Positions 1 through 9,000 of a stretch of 60,764 nucleotides of DNA are shown here, one piece after another (the stretch's first letter is position 1; every line of letters begins with the position of its first letter). Origin of the DNA: Sneathiellales bacterium (GTDB taxonomy: Bacteria > Pseudomonadota > Alphaproteobacteria > JANQFL01). The translations under genes were made by a program, and so were the position numbers. The notes under the pieces were generated by a model that saw only the letters and a list, made by a program, of their open reading frames with translations, made no database searches and was not told the origin of the DNA. Where the stretch lies: NCBI GenBank assembly GCA_028277845.1, contig JANQFL010000020.1, positions 1-60,764 on the forward strand, given 5' to 3'.

Positions 1-192
1 AGCCGCCGGATTTGGCGCCAAGACGCCCGTCCCACAAAAGCGCAATGGGGGTTTCCGAGCGGCCGCCCCCCACGGCGTCAGACGGCTTGCGCGATGCACC
101 CCATCGCGCGGCCCCGTCTTCCTGGTGGCCATGTGCGTTTCTTGGCAGACCGCTCGAGAAACAGAATGGATTCCATCTAAAGAGGAACTGCT

Positions 193-1824
193 CTAGGCGG
201 CCGCTCTGTCTCCCGCCGCGGCTTCTTTGATCATGTCTGCCGCCTTCTCACCGATCATGATGGTCGGCGCGTTGGTGTTGCCGCCGATCAGGGTCGGCAT
301 GATCGACGCGTCGGCGACCCGCAGCCCTTCAAGACCGCGCACCTTCAGTTGACTGTCGACCACGGCCATGTCGTCATGGCCCATCTTGCAACTGCCCGCC
401 GGGTGATAGACCGTATCGGCGCGTTTCCGAATGATGTCGCGAATGTCGTCGTCGTCATGGATCTTGGCGGTGTAGAGTTCCTTGCCCTTGACCGCATCGA
501 AGGCGGGTGCTTCCAGCATCCGCCGCATGATCTTGAAGCCCTTGAGCAGGGTCTCGACATCGGCGTCGTCCGAGAGAAATTTCGGATCGATCAACGGATC
601 ATCCTTGGGCTTGGCGCTTTTGAGCCCGACATAGCCGCGCGACTTGGGCCGCAACACACAGACATGGCAGCTATAGCCATAGCCCAGGTGCAGCTTGCGG
701 TTATGGTCGTCGACAATACCGACAACGAAGTGCAGCTGGATATCCGGCACGTCCAGGTTGGGGTCGGTTTTCAGGAACGCGCCGGCTTCGGCAAACGGGC
801 TGGTCAACAGACCCGTCCGGAGATTCTTCCATTCACCCATGGCCTTTAACACCGCCACGGTGGCGCCGGGCGACACGCCGAACACGTCCTTCGATTTGGT
901 TTTGTAGGCGGTGACGTAATCGATGTGATCCTGCAAGTTGCGGCCGACGCCCGGCAGTTCATGGACCACGTCAATGCCGTGTTTTTTGATCTCGTCGGCT
1001 GGGCCGATGCCGGACAGCAGCAGAAGCTGCGGTGAGGCAAAGGCACCACCCGACAACACGATTTCGCGGTTTGCCTTGACTTCTCTCTCCGAACCGCCCT
1101 GCAGATACCGCACACCCGTGGCGCGCTTGCCGTCGAGCACGATCTTCGAGGCCCGTGCCTTGGTAACGACCGTCAGATTGGGCCGGTCCAGATTGGGCGT
1201 CAGATAGCCCTTGGCGGCGGAGCACCGTTCACCGTTCTTTTGCGTGACCTGATACATGCCGACGCCTTCCTGCTGGGCGCCATTGAAATCCGTTGTTTTC
1301 GGCAGTTGCAGCTGCTCTCCGGCCTCCAGAAAAATATCGGTGAAGCCGCGGGGAGAGGTTTGTTCGGCCACGTTGAGCGGACCGCCCGTGCCATGAAAGT
1401 TATCGGCGCCCCGTTCCTGGTTCTCCGCCCGCTTGAACAGCGGCAGGACATCGTCATAGGACCAGCCTTCGTTGCCCAACGACGCCCAATGATCGTAGTC
1501 CCAGCGATGGCCCCGCACATACAGCATGGCGTTGATGGAACTGCTGCCCCCCAGCGTCTTGCCGCGCGGCTGGTAGCCCTTGCGGTCATTCATGGCCGCC
1601 TGAGGCTCCGTCTTGTAGCCCCAGTTGTTGATCTTGGTCGGCAACATCGCCGCAACCCCGGCGGGGGCGTGGATCAACACGCTCTTGTCCGGCCCACCCG
1701 CTTCCAGTAGGCACACAGTCGTATTGGGGTCCTCGCTCAATCGGCTGGCAACAACCGAACCCGCGGATCCGCTTCCAATGACGATGTAGTCGAAGGTGCT
1801 CCCCGAACCGTTTGACGCGGCCAT
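193..1824 (-). CDS. GMC family FAD-dependent oxidoreductase (choline/alcohol dehydrogenase-like)
   Basis: Flavoprotein of the glucose-methanol-choline family, expected to oxidise an alcohol or choline-like substrate in the cytoplasm or at the membrane. The N-terminus carries the dinucleotide motif GSGSAG (about residues 17-22). The GMC signature [19 protein letters not shown] follows at about 80-100, a second signature [17 protein letters not shown] comes mid-protein, and the C-terminus has the active-site blocks HPAGSCKMG and [11 protein letters not shown]. About 543 aa is normal for the family. An in-frame ATG lies 18 codons upstream, but the start at 1824 has a strong AGGGGAGGG ribosome site, so it is preferred. 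It lies downstream of an SDR gene on the same strand (about 100 bp gap), so the two may be co-transcribed. The substrate cannot be read from sequence. Confidence 0.9.
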   Translation of the reverse strand: MAASNGSGSTFDYIVIGSGSAGSVVASRLSEDPNTTVCLLEAGGPDKSVLIHAPAGVAAMLPTKINNWGYKTEPQAAMNDRKGYQPRGKTLGGSSSINAMLYVRGHRWDYDHWASLGNEGWSYDDVLPLFKRAENQERGADNFHGTGGPLNVAEQTSPRGFTDIFLEAGEQLQLPKTTDFNGAQQEGVGMYQVTQKNGERCSAAKGYLTPNLDRPNLTVVTKARASKIVLDGKRATGVRYLQGGSEREVKANREIVLSGGAFASPQLLLLSGIGPADEIKKHGIDVVHELPGVGRNLQDHIDYVTAYKTKSKDVFGVSPGATVAVLKAMGEWKNLRTGLLTSPFAEAGAFLKTDPNLDVPDIQLHFVVGIVDDHNRKLHLGYGYSCHVCVLRPKSRGYVGLKSAKPKDDPLIDPKFLSDDADVETLLKGFKIMRRMLEAPAFDAVKGKELYTAKIHDDDDIRDIIRKRADTVYHPAGSCKMGHDDMAVVDSQLKVRGLEGLRVADASIMPTLIGGNTNAPTIMIGEKAADMIKEAAAGDRAAA

Positions 1825-1927
1825 GACGTCCCTCCCCTGTTTGAATATTTTTGTTGCAGTAGAGTGATGGTAACGCAATTGACGTTACGTCAGGCCAACA
1901 AAAATGTCCGATCGGTGGCGGTGCGGT

Positions 1928-2695
1928 TCAGCCGTTCATGGTCAGGCCGCCTGAGACGCTGAGCACCTGTCCGGTGATAAATGCCGCATCTTCGCTGGAC
2001 AAAAACACGATCGCCCCCGGCAGGTCCTCCGCCTGGCCCAAACGGCCCATAGGCACGGCGCGGCGGAAGGCTTCGGCCAGCTTGTCGGGATTTCCGGCTT
2101 CCGCCATGAAATTGTCCAGCAAAGCGGTTTCGGTCGGTCCCGGGCAAACGACGTTGAAGGTGATGCCTTGGCGGGCATGTTCCCGTGCCAGCGTCTTCGA
2201 CAATGCGATCATGCCGGCCTTGCAGGCGGCATACACGGCTTCACCGGACGATCCGACACGGCCGGCATCGGACGAGACATTGACCACCCGGCCGGCCTTG
2301 CGGTCCACCATGCCCGGCAGCACCGCGTAATGCATGTTGAGGGCGCCGTTCAGGTTGATGGCAATCAGCTTCTGCCACTCCTCGGGCTGGGTCTTGAGGA
2401 ACGGTTTGAAGATGTCCCAACCGGCATTGTTCACCAGCACGTCGATGGGGCCGAGGTTGTCTTCAATCGCCGCAATACCGTCGGTGACCTGACCCAGATC
2501 CGTGATGTCGATCTGATATGCCTTGGCGGTCCCGCCGTTGGATGTGATGGCATCGGCCGTTTGCGCCGCGCCATCGGCATTCAGATCGCACACTGCCACA
2601 TGGGCGCCCTCCTCGGCGAACCGCCGGCATGTCGCTCCGCCGATGCCACCGCCACCGCCTGTCACGACGACCACTTTGTCGTTCAAACCACGCAA
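1928..2695 (-). CDS. SDR family NAD(P)-dependent oxidoreductase
   Basis: Short-chain dehydrogenase/reductase of about 255 aa. It has the cofactor motif TGGGGGIG near residue 12, the NNAG structural motif, and the catalytic serine with YAACK (YxxxK). The C-terminus FITGQVLSVSGGLTMNG is typical of FabG/BadH-like enzymes. The likely start is a TTG at 2695 with GGGAGGT just upstream. A longer reading frame to 2773 would add 26 residues of no recognisable domain. It probably forms a two-gene oxidation pathway with the GMC flavoprotein downstream. The substrate is unknown. Confidence 0.88.
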   Translation of the reverse strand: MRGLNDKVVVVTGGGGGIGGATCRRFAEEGAHVAVCDLNADGAAQTADAITSNGGTAKAYQIDITDLGQVTDGIAAIEDNLGPIDVLVNNAGWDIFKPFLKTQPEEWQKLIAINLNGALNMHYAVLPGMVDRKAGRVVNVSSDAGRVGSSGEAVYAACKAGMIALSKTLAREHARQGITFNVVCPGPTETALLDNFMAEAGNPDKLAEAFRRAVPMGRLGQAEDLPGAIVFLSSEDAAFITGQVLSVSGGLTMNG

Positions 2696-2819
2696 CGCTA
2701 CCTCCCTCAATACGCGATTGTTCGATGTCGATAGCCTGCATAATACAGAACAGCGTCCCAACCAAGTGCGCACATGGCCTGGCGTTCTACGGTCTTGCTA
2801 TTCGGCAGGAGAAACTGTG

Positions 2820-3038
2820 TCAGGCCCGCAGGCGTTTGCGGCGCCGGCCTTTGCGGTCACGCATTTTTTGCACGTGTTTGCTGACCTTGGGGCCGGTCTG
2901 CTTTTTTTCTTTGTTATTCATCAATTCGGGCACCCAGCGCACGAGTTCGCGTATGACGAAGAACAACGCGACGAAGACGATCGGTCCGAACACCATGAGC
3001 GGACCCAGATAGCCGACAACTTCTGACAAATCTGCCAT
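2820..3038 (-). CDS. small membrane protein, basic C-terminus
   Basis: Not recognised. The 72-aa product has one clear transmembrane helix (about residues 9-30, YLGPLMVFGPIVFVALFFVI). A charged, strongly basic C-terminal tail follows (KKQTGPKVSK...RDRKGRRRKRLRA), suggesting the tail faces the cytoplasm or nucleic acid. CAGGAG lies 6-7 nt before the ATG, which supports translation. It stands alone between the SDR gene and a divergent lipoprotein gene. Confidence 0.6.
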   Translation of the reverse strand: MADLSEVVGYLGPLMVFGPIVFVALFFVIRELVRWVPELMNNKEKKQTGPKVSKHVQKMRDRKGRRRKRLRA

Positions 3039-3196
3039 TGCTTGACTCCTGCAGGGAGCGGTCTTTCTGCTCCATGCAAACTATGCTGCGCTGCACGCAA
3101 AGTCGCCATGACCATATGTCGCAGAGCATAGGTGGCATCTTATCAGCGACGTTTCGCCGCTTGTAATGTATACAATCTCCGCTTATCTATTGAGCC

Positions 3197-3919
3197 ATGA
3201 ATACTCTCATGAAGTGCGGACGCACGTATTCCGGATTTCGGGCTGCGGCCGCATTTTTGATCCTTCTCCTGGCCTCCTGCCAAACGACCGTACATCCGGA
3301 CAAGGCCGTCACGTTTTTCAACGACGTGGCGTTCCGAGGCTCACCCGGCGGCCACCCGATGTCGGGTCAGGCCTTGGCCACCAGCGGCTTCGAGAAGCAC
3401 AGATTGCTGAGGTGGGAGAGCCAGATCGTCGCTCGCATATCCGGCCGGTACGAATCCACGCATCAGGACCATGTTCGCCGCACATTCGAGACCTTCCATC
3501 GTATCACCGGGCAAGACTATGTCTGGGCCGAGGCAGGTGGTCCGGACGTCAATTTCGACATTGAATTCGTCGCAAAGGATGGATTTCTGGTCAACAAGGT
3601 CGAATACGTCCCGTGTTACGCCCAGACGTCTTACAAAGACGGCCGGATTACCGACGTGGAAATCAAGATCAGCACGGAATACCCGGATGCGGTCGCCCAT
3701 TGCATCCCCCATGAACTGGCCCATGGTTTCGGCTTTGCGCATTCCAACAAATTGCCGTCGGTCATCAATCCCAACGATCGATTGACCGCGTTCAGCCGCT
3801 GGGACGAGTTGGCCATGGAAACACTTTATGACGACCGGTTGCGAAGCGGCATGTCGCGGCTGGAGGCCTTGCCCATCGCCAGGCAAATCATCATGGAGAA
3901 ACTCGGCGGCCAAGGCTGA
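3197..3919 (+). CDS. lipoprotein with metzincin-type zinc motif (DUF2927-like)
   Basis: Predicted lipoprotein of 240 aa. The signal segment ends in a lipobox LLASC (Cys28), so the mature protein should be membrane-anchored in the periplasm or outer membrane. Near residue 172 it carries HELAHGFGFAH, which fits HExxHxxGxxH, the zinc-binding and catalytic motif of metzincin metalloproteases. The overall pattern resembles the DUF2927 family, but that assignment is from memory of the family. An alternative ATG four codons downstream (3209) is equally possible; neither has a strong ribosome site. It is followed after 29 bp by a second lipoprotein gene with a very similar lipobox and CQTT sequence, so the two are probably expressed together. 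Confidence 0.75.
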   Translation: MNTLMKCGRTYSGFRAAAAFLILLLASCQTTVHPDKAVTFFNDVAFRGSPGGHPMSGQALATSGFEKHRLLRWESQIVARISGRYESTHQDHVRRTFETFHRITGQDYVWAEAGGPDVNFDIEFVAKDGFLVNKVEYVPCYAQTSYKDGRITDVEIKISTEYPDAVAHCIPHELAHGFGFAHSNKLPSVINPNDRLTAFSRWDELAMETLYDDRLRSGMSRLEALPIARQIIMEKLGGQG

Positions 3920-3948
3920 AGGGTGGCACACATTTCTAGGGGGAAACG

Positions 3949-4938
3949 ATGTCGTACTTAAGCAATCGGATGGGCGGAGAATCACCGGCAACGACGAAAG
4001 CAATCGGGCATCGCGCAGGTATCGCAGCGGGCGCCAGTCTGTTGCTGGTCCTGGCCGCATGCCAAACGACAAAACCGACCGTCAGTGTCGATCAAGTGGT
4101 CGTCAGTGAAAACGAAAGCCCTCTTGTATTCACCGACGTTCAAAAACCGCCCATGAACGGCACCTATTACAAACTCACAACCAATAGCCACACATCGGGT
4201 GGTTATGTGGGCGTATGGTCGGGCCGGGCGGCATTCCCCCATGCCCGGATCATCTACACCTATCTGGCGCCGGGCTATTATTATTCCTTCGAACGCGATT
4301 CCGATCATTACCTGGACCGGCTCAAACTGGGTGATTCCGTCAAAATCACCCGCGGCGACGGCGGCCACCACGTGAATGTGCTCGGCCGGGCCTCGTATCG
4401 GCATTTCAGTGCCGGGCCGGCGCATTGCGTGGCATTCTCGCAGCAATTCGGCGCGGCGCGCCGTAATTCCGGGAACAAGAAAGTTTCGGGGCATTACTGC
4501 CAACAATCGCTGCACCGGATCGGGCAGCAAAAGGTCAAACAGATTCTGGACAGTATCGGTATCCGTGACGTTGCGCTGCCGGCCAACTATTCCGCCCGCA
4601 ATTCGGGTCGAACGGCCAACACGCGTGATATCAATTTCTCCGGCAGTTGGGAAAACAGGTATCCCAATCTGAAAGGCACATTTTCCAGCTCGGACCCTGG
4701 CCGAAATAACGGCAAGGTTTACTTCGTTCTTCCCGAAAACAGTGGTGAGTGCGTCGGCAATTGGTCTGTTGACCCGGAATCAAAACCGGCAGATGAGTCT
4801 GTTCGGGGCATTTGGACGGCCATATGCACCAACGGCCTCACAGCCAAGGGGAGTTATGAGCTGAACGGCAAAGGAACCGGCCATGCCGACGGCAAGGATA
4901 GCGACGGCAACGGTCTCCGTTTCACGTTTTCAATCTGA
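3949..4938 (+). CDS. lipoprotein of unknown function
   Basis: Not recognised beyond its export signal. The 329-aa product has a long n-region, a hydrophobic stretch and the lipobox VLAACQTT (Cys38), nearly the same as in the preceding gene (LLASCQTT). The mature part has an aromatic-rich segment (PGYYYSFERDSDHYLD), several cysteines, and a C-terminal half with glycine-rich beta-like repeats (SGSWENRYPNLKGTFSSS, GIWTAICTNGLTAKGSYELNGKGTGHADG). AGGGGGAAACG precedes the ATG. It lies 29 bp after the metzincin-motif lipoprotein, and the pair may act together at the envelope. Confidence 0.7.
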   Translation: MSYLSNRMGGESPATTKAIGHRAGIAAGASLLLVLAACQTTKPTVSVDQVVVSENESPLVFTDVQKPPMNGTYYKLTTNSHTSGGYVGVWSGRAAFPHARIIYTYLAPGYYYSFERDSDHYLDRLKLGDSVKITRGDGGHHVNVLGRASYRHFSAGPAHCVAFSQQFGAARRNSGNKKVSGHYCQQSLHRIGQQKVKQILDSIGIRDVALPANYSARNSGRTANTRDINFSGSWENRYPNLKGTFSSSDPGRNNGKVYFVLPENSGECVGNWSVDPESKPADESVRGIWTAICTNGLTAKGSYELNGKGTGHADGKDSDGNGLRFTFSI

Positions 4939-4976
4939 CTTGAAAAGGTGTCGGACCGGATGGTCCGGCCTCAAGT
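4938..4976 (+). terminator. weak hairpin after lipoprotein pair
   Basis: Just after the stop codon, an outer acttga/tcaagt pairing encloses an inner cggacc/ggtccg stem. No T-run follows, so it may be a transcript-end stabiliser rather than a classical terminator. Confidence 0.3.
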
Positions 4977-4997
4977 GATTGACAAGCGAAAACGGGC

Positions 4998-5127
4998 CTA
5001 AGCGATCTGCGACAAAAACGCGAACGCCAGGACCATCAATACCCCCATACCCATGATTAGGGGCCGCTGCCAATGAACTGCGCGTGCTTCTGTCCGACAG
5101 AACTGCGCGTGCTTCTGTCCGACACAT
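4998..5127 (-). pseudogene. tiny single-TM protein frameshifted by a tandem duplication
   Basis: From the ATG at 5127, which has a perfect AAGGAGG five bases upstream, translation begins MCRTEARAV. It then runs out of frame because a 25-bp unit is repeated. If one repeat copy is removed, the frame continues as HWQRPLIMGMGVLMVLAFAF and ends LSQIA, giving a 34-aa protein with one membrane helix and a TAG stop at 4998. As it stands, the helix is joined only to a frame opening at 5189 without a good ribosome site. The gene therefore appears broken, or reversibly switched off, by the duplication. Function unknown. Confidence 0.55.
5076..5125. repeat. 25-bp tandem direct repeat, two copies
   Basis: Two adjacent copies of a 25-bp unit beginning AACTGCGCGTGCTTCTGTCC occupy 5076-5100 and 5101-5125. 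They differ only in the last base. Because 25 is not a multiple of three, gain or loss of one copy shifts the reading frame of the small membrane-protein gene that spans them. Confidence 0.95.
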
Positions 5128-5189
5128 GGCGACCTCCTTACTGCAATCGATGACATGTTGTCATCTGAATCGCTGAACGTTTCATCCAC

Positions 5190-5585
5190 TTTGACCAGAT
5201 CTTACGTCATCAACAAGTCACATCGCTGTGATTATGTCGCCGTGCCCGAGATTTGTCACAACCGTGACGACTGGGGACGAAATTGATGAGTCCAAAGTGA
5301 ATGCTTTTTTAGGGCCAAGGCCAGTTTAGGATTGTAACACCGGCGATACCTACGGGTAGAATTTCATTGCCAATTCTGCCGTGCGGGCGCACGATAATTG
5401 TCGAAAAAACGATTGAGCCTTATCCAAAGTGAAAAGGCCGGGGAGACGACAGGGAAGAATGGACGGACCGCACAAACCGGTCTGCCTTATCGCGCACTAA
5501 ACTCAAAAAACTTCAGGAAACTCAATTTCGGTTGCGCACGCAGCATCGACGATTCGATTCCGGTAATAACAACAGGGAGTATGAT
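5190..5585. other. intergenic region before ABC importer operon
   Basis: About 400 bp without a convincing gene. It is noticeably less GC-rich than the neighbouring genes and presumably holds the promoter of the ABC importer, but no motif is clear enough to name. A short open frame at 5398-5589 lacks a ribosome site and family resemblance. A good AGGGAG site lies at the right end, just before the importer start at 5586. Confidence 0.5.
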
Positions 5586-6794
5586 ATGACAAAGCTCACC
5601 AAATCACAGAAATCCAGTACGGCGACAATGGAGGCCGCGAAGACCTTCAACCGCCGGACCTTCCTCAAAAGCACGGCCGCCGCCGGTGCCTTGGCCGCCG
5701 TCGGACCTGCCTTCGTGCGGGATGCCTTTTCCTCGTCGGGTTCCGTCAATGTCCTGATGTGGTCGGACTATCTGCCGCCGGGATTCCTGAAATCGTTCAC
5801 GGACAAGACCGGCATCAAAATCAATTACACCGGCATCGGCTCGAACGAAGAAATCATCAACAAGATGAAGGCCACGAAGGGCCGCGGTGTCGATATCTGC
5901 AGCCCGACCAACATGCGTTCGCCGCAGTGGATCGAACTGGAGCTGCTGCAGGCGTTCGATTACGGCCGCATCAAGAACATCAAAAACGTCAATCCGGCCA
6001 TGTTGCGGGTCGGCGACGAGGAATGGAACTTCGGCAACAAGGGCTCGCACTGGCTTCCGCACATCTGGGGCACCGAAGGCGTCGCCTGGCGCACGGACCT
6101 GTGGACGCCGCCGCGTGCCGGCGAAATCCCCAGCTACGGCGACATCTGGCAACCCGACGTCAAGGGCAAGACCATGATGCGGCCGCACTCGGGCATGCTG
6201 GGCGCCGGTCTTTATCTCGAGACCACCGGCGAGCTTGCGCCGGGCGCCATGAAGAAGGCCTACAACGACGAAGACACCATGCGTAAGACGTGGGAGAAAG
6301 TCACCGCCTTCTGCATCAAGAACAAGGAACAGATCAAACTGTTCTGGAACGATGCCGACACCCAGAAAAACGGTCTGCTCAACGACGGCGTGCTCGTCGG
6401 CCAGACCTGGGACGGCCCGCCGATCACGCTGATGAACAATGCCGATCCGGTGCAGTACCGGGCTCCGGCGGAAGGCTCATTGGCCTGGGTCGACGGTATG
6501 GCCCTGTCGAAAGGCGCCGAAAATCTCGACGCCGTCTACGCGTTTATCGACTACTGCTTCGAAGCCGCACCGGCGGGCCAGTCGATCGACGGCGGCGGCG
6601 ACGATGCCTGGGGCGGCCACGGCTACAACTCGGCCGTGCTCGGCGCCGACAAGCATGCCAGCGCCAAATACGCGAAGACCTTCGCGTCGGTCTATCCGGG
6701 CGAATCCCTTGCCAACCTCTGGCCGTGGCCGAAGGAACCGCAGTGGTACGCCGACGTCCGGACGGAATACCGCAACAAGTTCGTCAACGCGTAA
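5586..6794 (+). CDS. polyamine-type ABC transporter substrate-binding protein
   Basis: Periplasmic solute-binding protein of the spermidine/putrescine (PotD/PotF) type, 402 aa. It has a twin-arginine signal (NRRTFLKS around residues 22-29, then an alanine-rich h-region), so it is probably exported folded through Tat. The mature part starts VNVLMWSDYLPPGFLKSFTDKTGI and has NEEIINKMKATKGRGVDICSPT, typical of the family. The start at 5586 is chosen because AGGGAG lies seven bases upstream. It heads an operon with ATPase and two permease genes. The ligand is not proven: polyamines are the family default, but the downstream methyltransferases leave betaine-like or other amines open. Confidence 0.9.
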   Translation: MTKLTKSQKSSTATMEAAKTFNRRTFLKSTAAAGALAAVGPAFVRDAFSSSGSVNVLMWSDYLPPGFLKSFTDKTGIKINYTGIGSNEEIINKMKATKGRGVDICSPTNMRSPQWIELELLQAFDYGRIKNIKNVNPAMLRVGDEEWNFGNKGSHWLPHIWGTEGVAWRTDLWTPPRAGEIPSYGDIWQPDVKGKTMMRPHSGMLGAGLYLETTGELAPGAMKKAYNDEDTMRKTWEKVTAFCIKNKEQIKLFWNDADTQKNGLLNDGVLVGQTWDGPPITLMNNADPVQYRAPAEGSLAWVDGMALSKGAENLDAVYAFIDYCFEAAPAGQSIDGGGDDAWGGHGYNSAVLGADKHASAKYAKTFASVYPGESLANLWPWPKEPQWYADVRTEYRNKFVNA

Positions 6795-6803
6795 CGTTTA
6801 CGA

Positions 6804-6839
6804 ATATCCCTCCGGCCGCGCACGTGGCCGGAGGGATAT
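6804..6839 (+). terminator. strong hairpin between binding-protein and ATPase genes
   Basis: A perfect 14-bp stem (ATATCCCTCCGGCC paired with its complement) with an 8-base loop lies 10 bp after the substrate-binding gene and is followed by a T-rich stretch. Such hairpins often stabilise the highly expressed binding-protein mRNA and reduce transcription into the transporter genes. Confidence 0.75.
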
Positions 6840-6950
6840 CTTCCCAGTTTTCGTTTTCTTTTTGTCCTTCTCCAGTCGTAGCGTCTTCGTCCCTTCCGGG
6901 CAAAAAACAATTGAGAAAAACCACACCAATCTACCAATGGAATCCCGAAC

Positions 6951-8057
6951 ATGAGTGCTGACGTTGAATTGGATGATGTCTGGATCAAGTTCGGCGAGTT
7001 CGTCGCGGCCCGTGATGTCAACATCACGATCAAGGGCGGCGAGTTCTTCAGCTTCCTCGGACCGTCGGGTTGCGGCAAGACCACATTGTTGCGCGCGGTT
7101 TCGGGGTTCCTGGAACCGTCGCAGGGTGAAGTCCGTATCGGCGGACAAAACATGCAGGGCATCGGCCCCAACAAGCGGCCGACCGCGCTGATTTTTCAGA
7201 ACCTGGCCCTGTTCCCGCTGATGACGGTGTGGGAGAACATCGCATTCGCCCTCGAGGTCCGCGGTGTCGGCAAGGCGGAACGCCGCAAACGGGCCGATGA
7301 ACTTCTGGAACTGATCGCCCTGTCCGATCAGGGCGACAAGATGGTGCACGAGCTGTCCGGCGGGCAGCGCCAGCGGGTCGCCATCGCCCGTGCCCTGGCG
7401 GCCGAACCGCAAGTCCTCCTGCTCGACGAGCCGCTGTCGGCGCTCGATCTGAAACTTCGCCAGCACATGCGCACCGAGCTGCGCGCCATTCAGCAGCGCG
7501 TCGGCATCACGTTCATCTACATCACCCACGACCAGGGCGAGGCCCTGACCATGTCCGACAATATCGCCGTCATGCGCGAAGGCGTCATCGAACAGGTGTC
7601 CGACGGCAATACCGTCTACGACCATCCCGAAACATCGTTCGTGGCGTCGTTCGTCGGTGAAAACAACCTGTTCAGCGGCCGTGTCACCGAAGTGTCCGAT
7701 GGCTTCGCCACGGTGGATACGTCGGAGGGGCCGATGCGTGCGCGCAATGCCCTGAAAAACGGCAGCCCGCAACTGAGCGCCGGCGACAGCGCCTATGTGT
7801 TCGTGCGGCCGGAATCGTTGAAGTTCGCCAATGGCCATGCCCATGACAACACGATCAAGGCGCACATCAACCAGCAGGAATTCGAAGGCCATTTCTGGCA
7901 GGTCTTCATGGACGTGCCGGGCAGCGACAAGACCATCAAGATGTCGATGGTCAACGACGGCATGGAATTGAGCCACGCGACCGGCTCCGAGGTCTCCCTC
8001 GGATTTGCCGCCGATCTGGCGGTGGCGCTTCCCGAAGGCCCCCTGGCGGCGGAATAG
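6951..8057 (+). CDS. ABC transporter ATP-binding protein (PotA-like)
   Basis: ATPase subunit of the polyamine-type importer, 368 aa. Walker A is GPSGCGKT (about residues 37-44), the signature is LSGGQRQR (near 135), and Walker B is VLLLDEPLSALD, followed by the switch histidine in YITHDQGEA. The last 90 residues form a TOBE-type regulatory domain, as in PotA. It energises uptake by the two permeases encoded immediately downstream. The stop codon is 13 bp before the first permease. Confidence 0.93.
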   Translation: MSADVELDDVWIKFGEFVAARDVNITIKGGEFFSFLGPSGCGKTTLLRAVSGFLEPSQGEVRIGGQNMQGIGPNKRPTALIFQNLALFPLMTVWENIAFALEVRGVGKAERRKRADELLELIALSDQGDKMVHELSGGQRQRVAIARALAAEPQVLLLDEPLSALDLKLRQHMRTELRAIQQRVGITFIYITHDQGEALTMSDNIAVMREGVIEQVSDGNTVYDHPETSFVASFVGENNLFSGRVTEVSDGFATVDTSEGPMRARNALKNGSPQLSAGDSAYVFVRPESLKFANGHAHDNTIKAHINQQEFEGHFWQVFMDVPGSDKTIKMSMVNDGMELSHATGSEVSLGFAADLAVALPEGPLAAE

Positions 8058-8070
8058 ACGAGCGTTGCCG

Positions 8071-9000
8071 ATGAACATCGCCCAGTCCATACGCGAGTTT
8101 TTCCTCCGCAACGGCATGGTGCTCGGCCTGTATCTGGTCATCGCCGTCACCTTCTGGATCCTGATCCTGATCGTCCTGCCGCAGCTCTATATGCTGGACT
8201 TCTCGTTCAGCAAGAACCTGCCCCCTGCCAAGATCGGCGGACCGGAAGACGTCCACACCCTCGAGCACTACGAGTTCTTCATCCGCGGCAGCGCCCAGAA
8301 TACGGCCGCGTTCAACGTGGTCGACCTGCAGGTCTTTTTCCGGACCCTGCTGGCGGCGGCCTTCGTCACCATCTTCGACCTGGCCCTGTGTTATCCCATC
8401 GCCTACTACATGGCCCATGTGGCGCAGGGCGGTTGGGCCCGGCTGGTCGTGCTGTCGCTGATCATCCCGTTCTGGGTCAATGAAATCCTCCGGGCCTTCG
8501 CCTTCCGCATCATGTTCGGGTCAGGCGGTGTCATTAACGGCTTCCTCATATGGCTCGGCATCGTCGACGAGCCGGTGGATTTCATCCGCGAGAACGTCGC
8601 CCTCTACGCCGGCCTCGGTTACGCCTTCATTCTGTTGATGATCTTCCCGCTCTACAACGCGGTGGAAAGCCTCGACAAAAACCAGATCGAGGCGGCCCGT
8701 GACCTGGGATCGCCCTGGTGGCGCATTCACTGGCGCGTCGTCATTCCGTTCGCCAAACCGGGCATCACGTCGGGCTGCACCATGGTGTTCATGCTCTCCG
8801 CCGGCGCCCTCGCCGCGCCGCAGATCCTCGGCGGGCCGAGCAGTCTGTGGTTTACGCAGATCATCTATCAGTGGTTCCAGACCGGTAACAACTGGCCGCG
8901 CGGTTCGGCGTATGCCGTTGTGCTGCTGGCGTCGACCATCGTGTTCGTTCTCTTGATGATGAAAATCTTCAAGGTCAGGCTGGGAGAGATCGCGCGGTGA
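8071..9000 (+). CDS. ABC transporter permease (PotB-like)
   Basis: Inner-membrane permease of about 309 aa with six predicted helices. The cytoplasmic coupling motif EAARDLGSPWWRIHWRVVIP matches the EAA loop that docks on the ATPase. The start at 8071 follows the ATPase stop after 13 bp; upstream in-frame codons overlap the ATPase and are rejected. It overlaps the next permease by four bases, indicating translational coupling. Confidence 0.92.
   Translation: MNIAQSIREFFLRNGMVLGLYLVIAVTFWILILIVLPQLYMLDFSFSKNLPPAKIGGPEDVHTLEHYEFFIRGSAQNTAAFNVVDLQVFFRTLLAAAFVTIFDLALCYPIAYYMAHVAQGGWARLVVLSLIIPFWVNEILRAFAFRIMFGSGGVINGFLIWLGIVDEPVDFIRENVALYAGLGYAFILLMIFPLYNAVESLDKNQIEAARDLGSPWWRIHWRVVIPFAKPGITSGCTMVFMLSAGALAAPQILGGPSSLWFTQIIYQWFQTGNNWPRGSAYAVVLLASTIVFVLLMMKIFKVRLGEIAR

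Noticed and set aside
12-230. Short plus-strand open frame at the left edge
   Set aside because: No ribosome site, odd composition, and it overlaps the end of the GMC gene; the first 192 bp show no gene I can support.
5398-5589. 63-codon open frame before the ABC importer
   Set aside because: No ribosome site or resemblance to a family; it overlaps the importer start.
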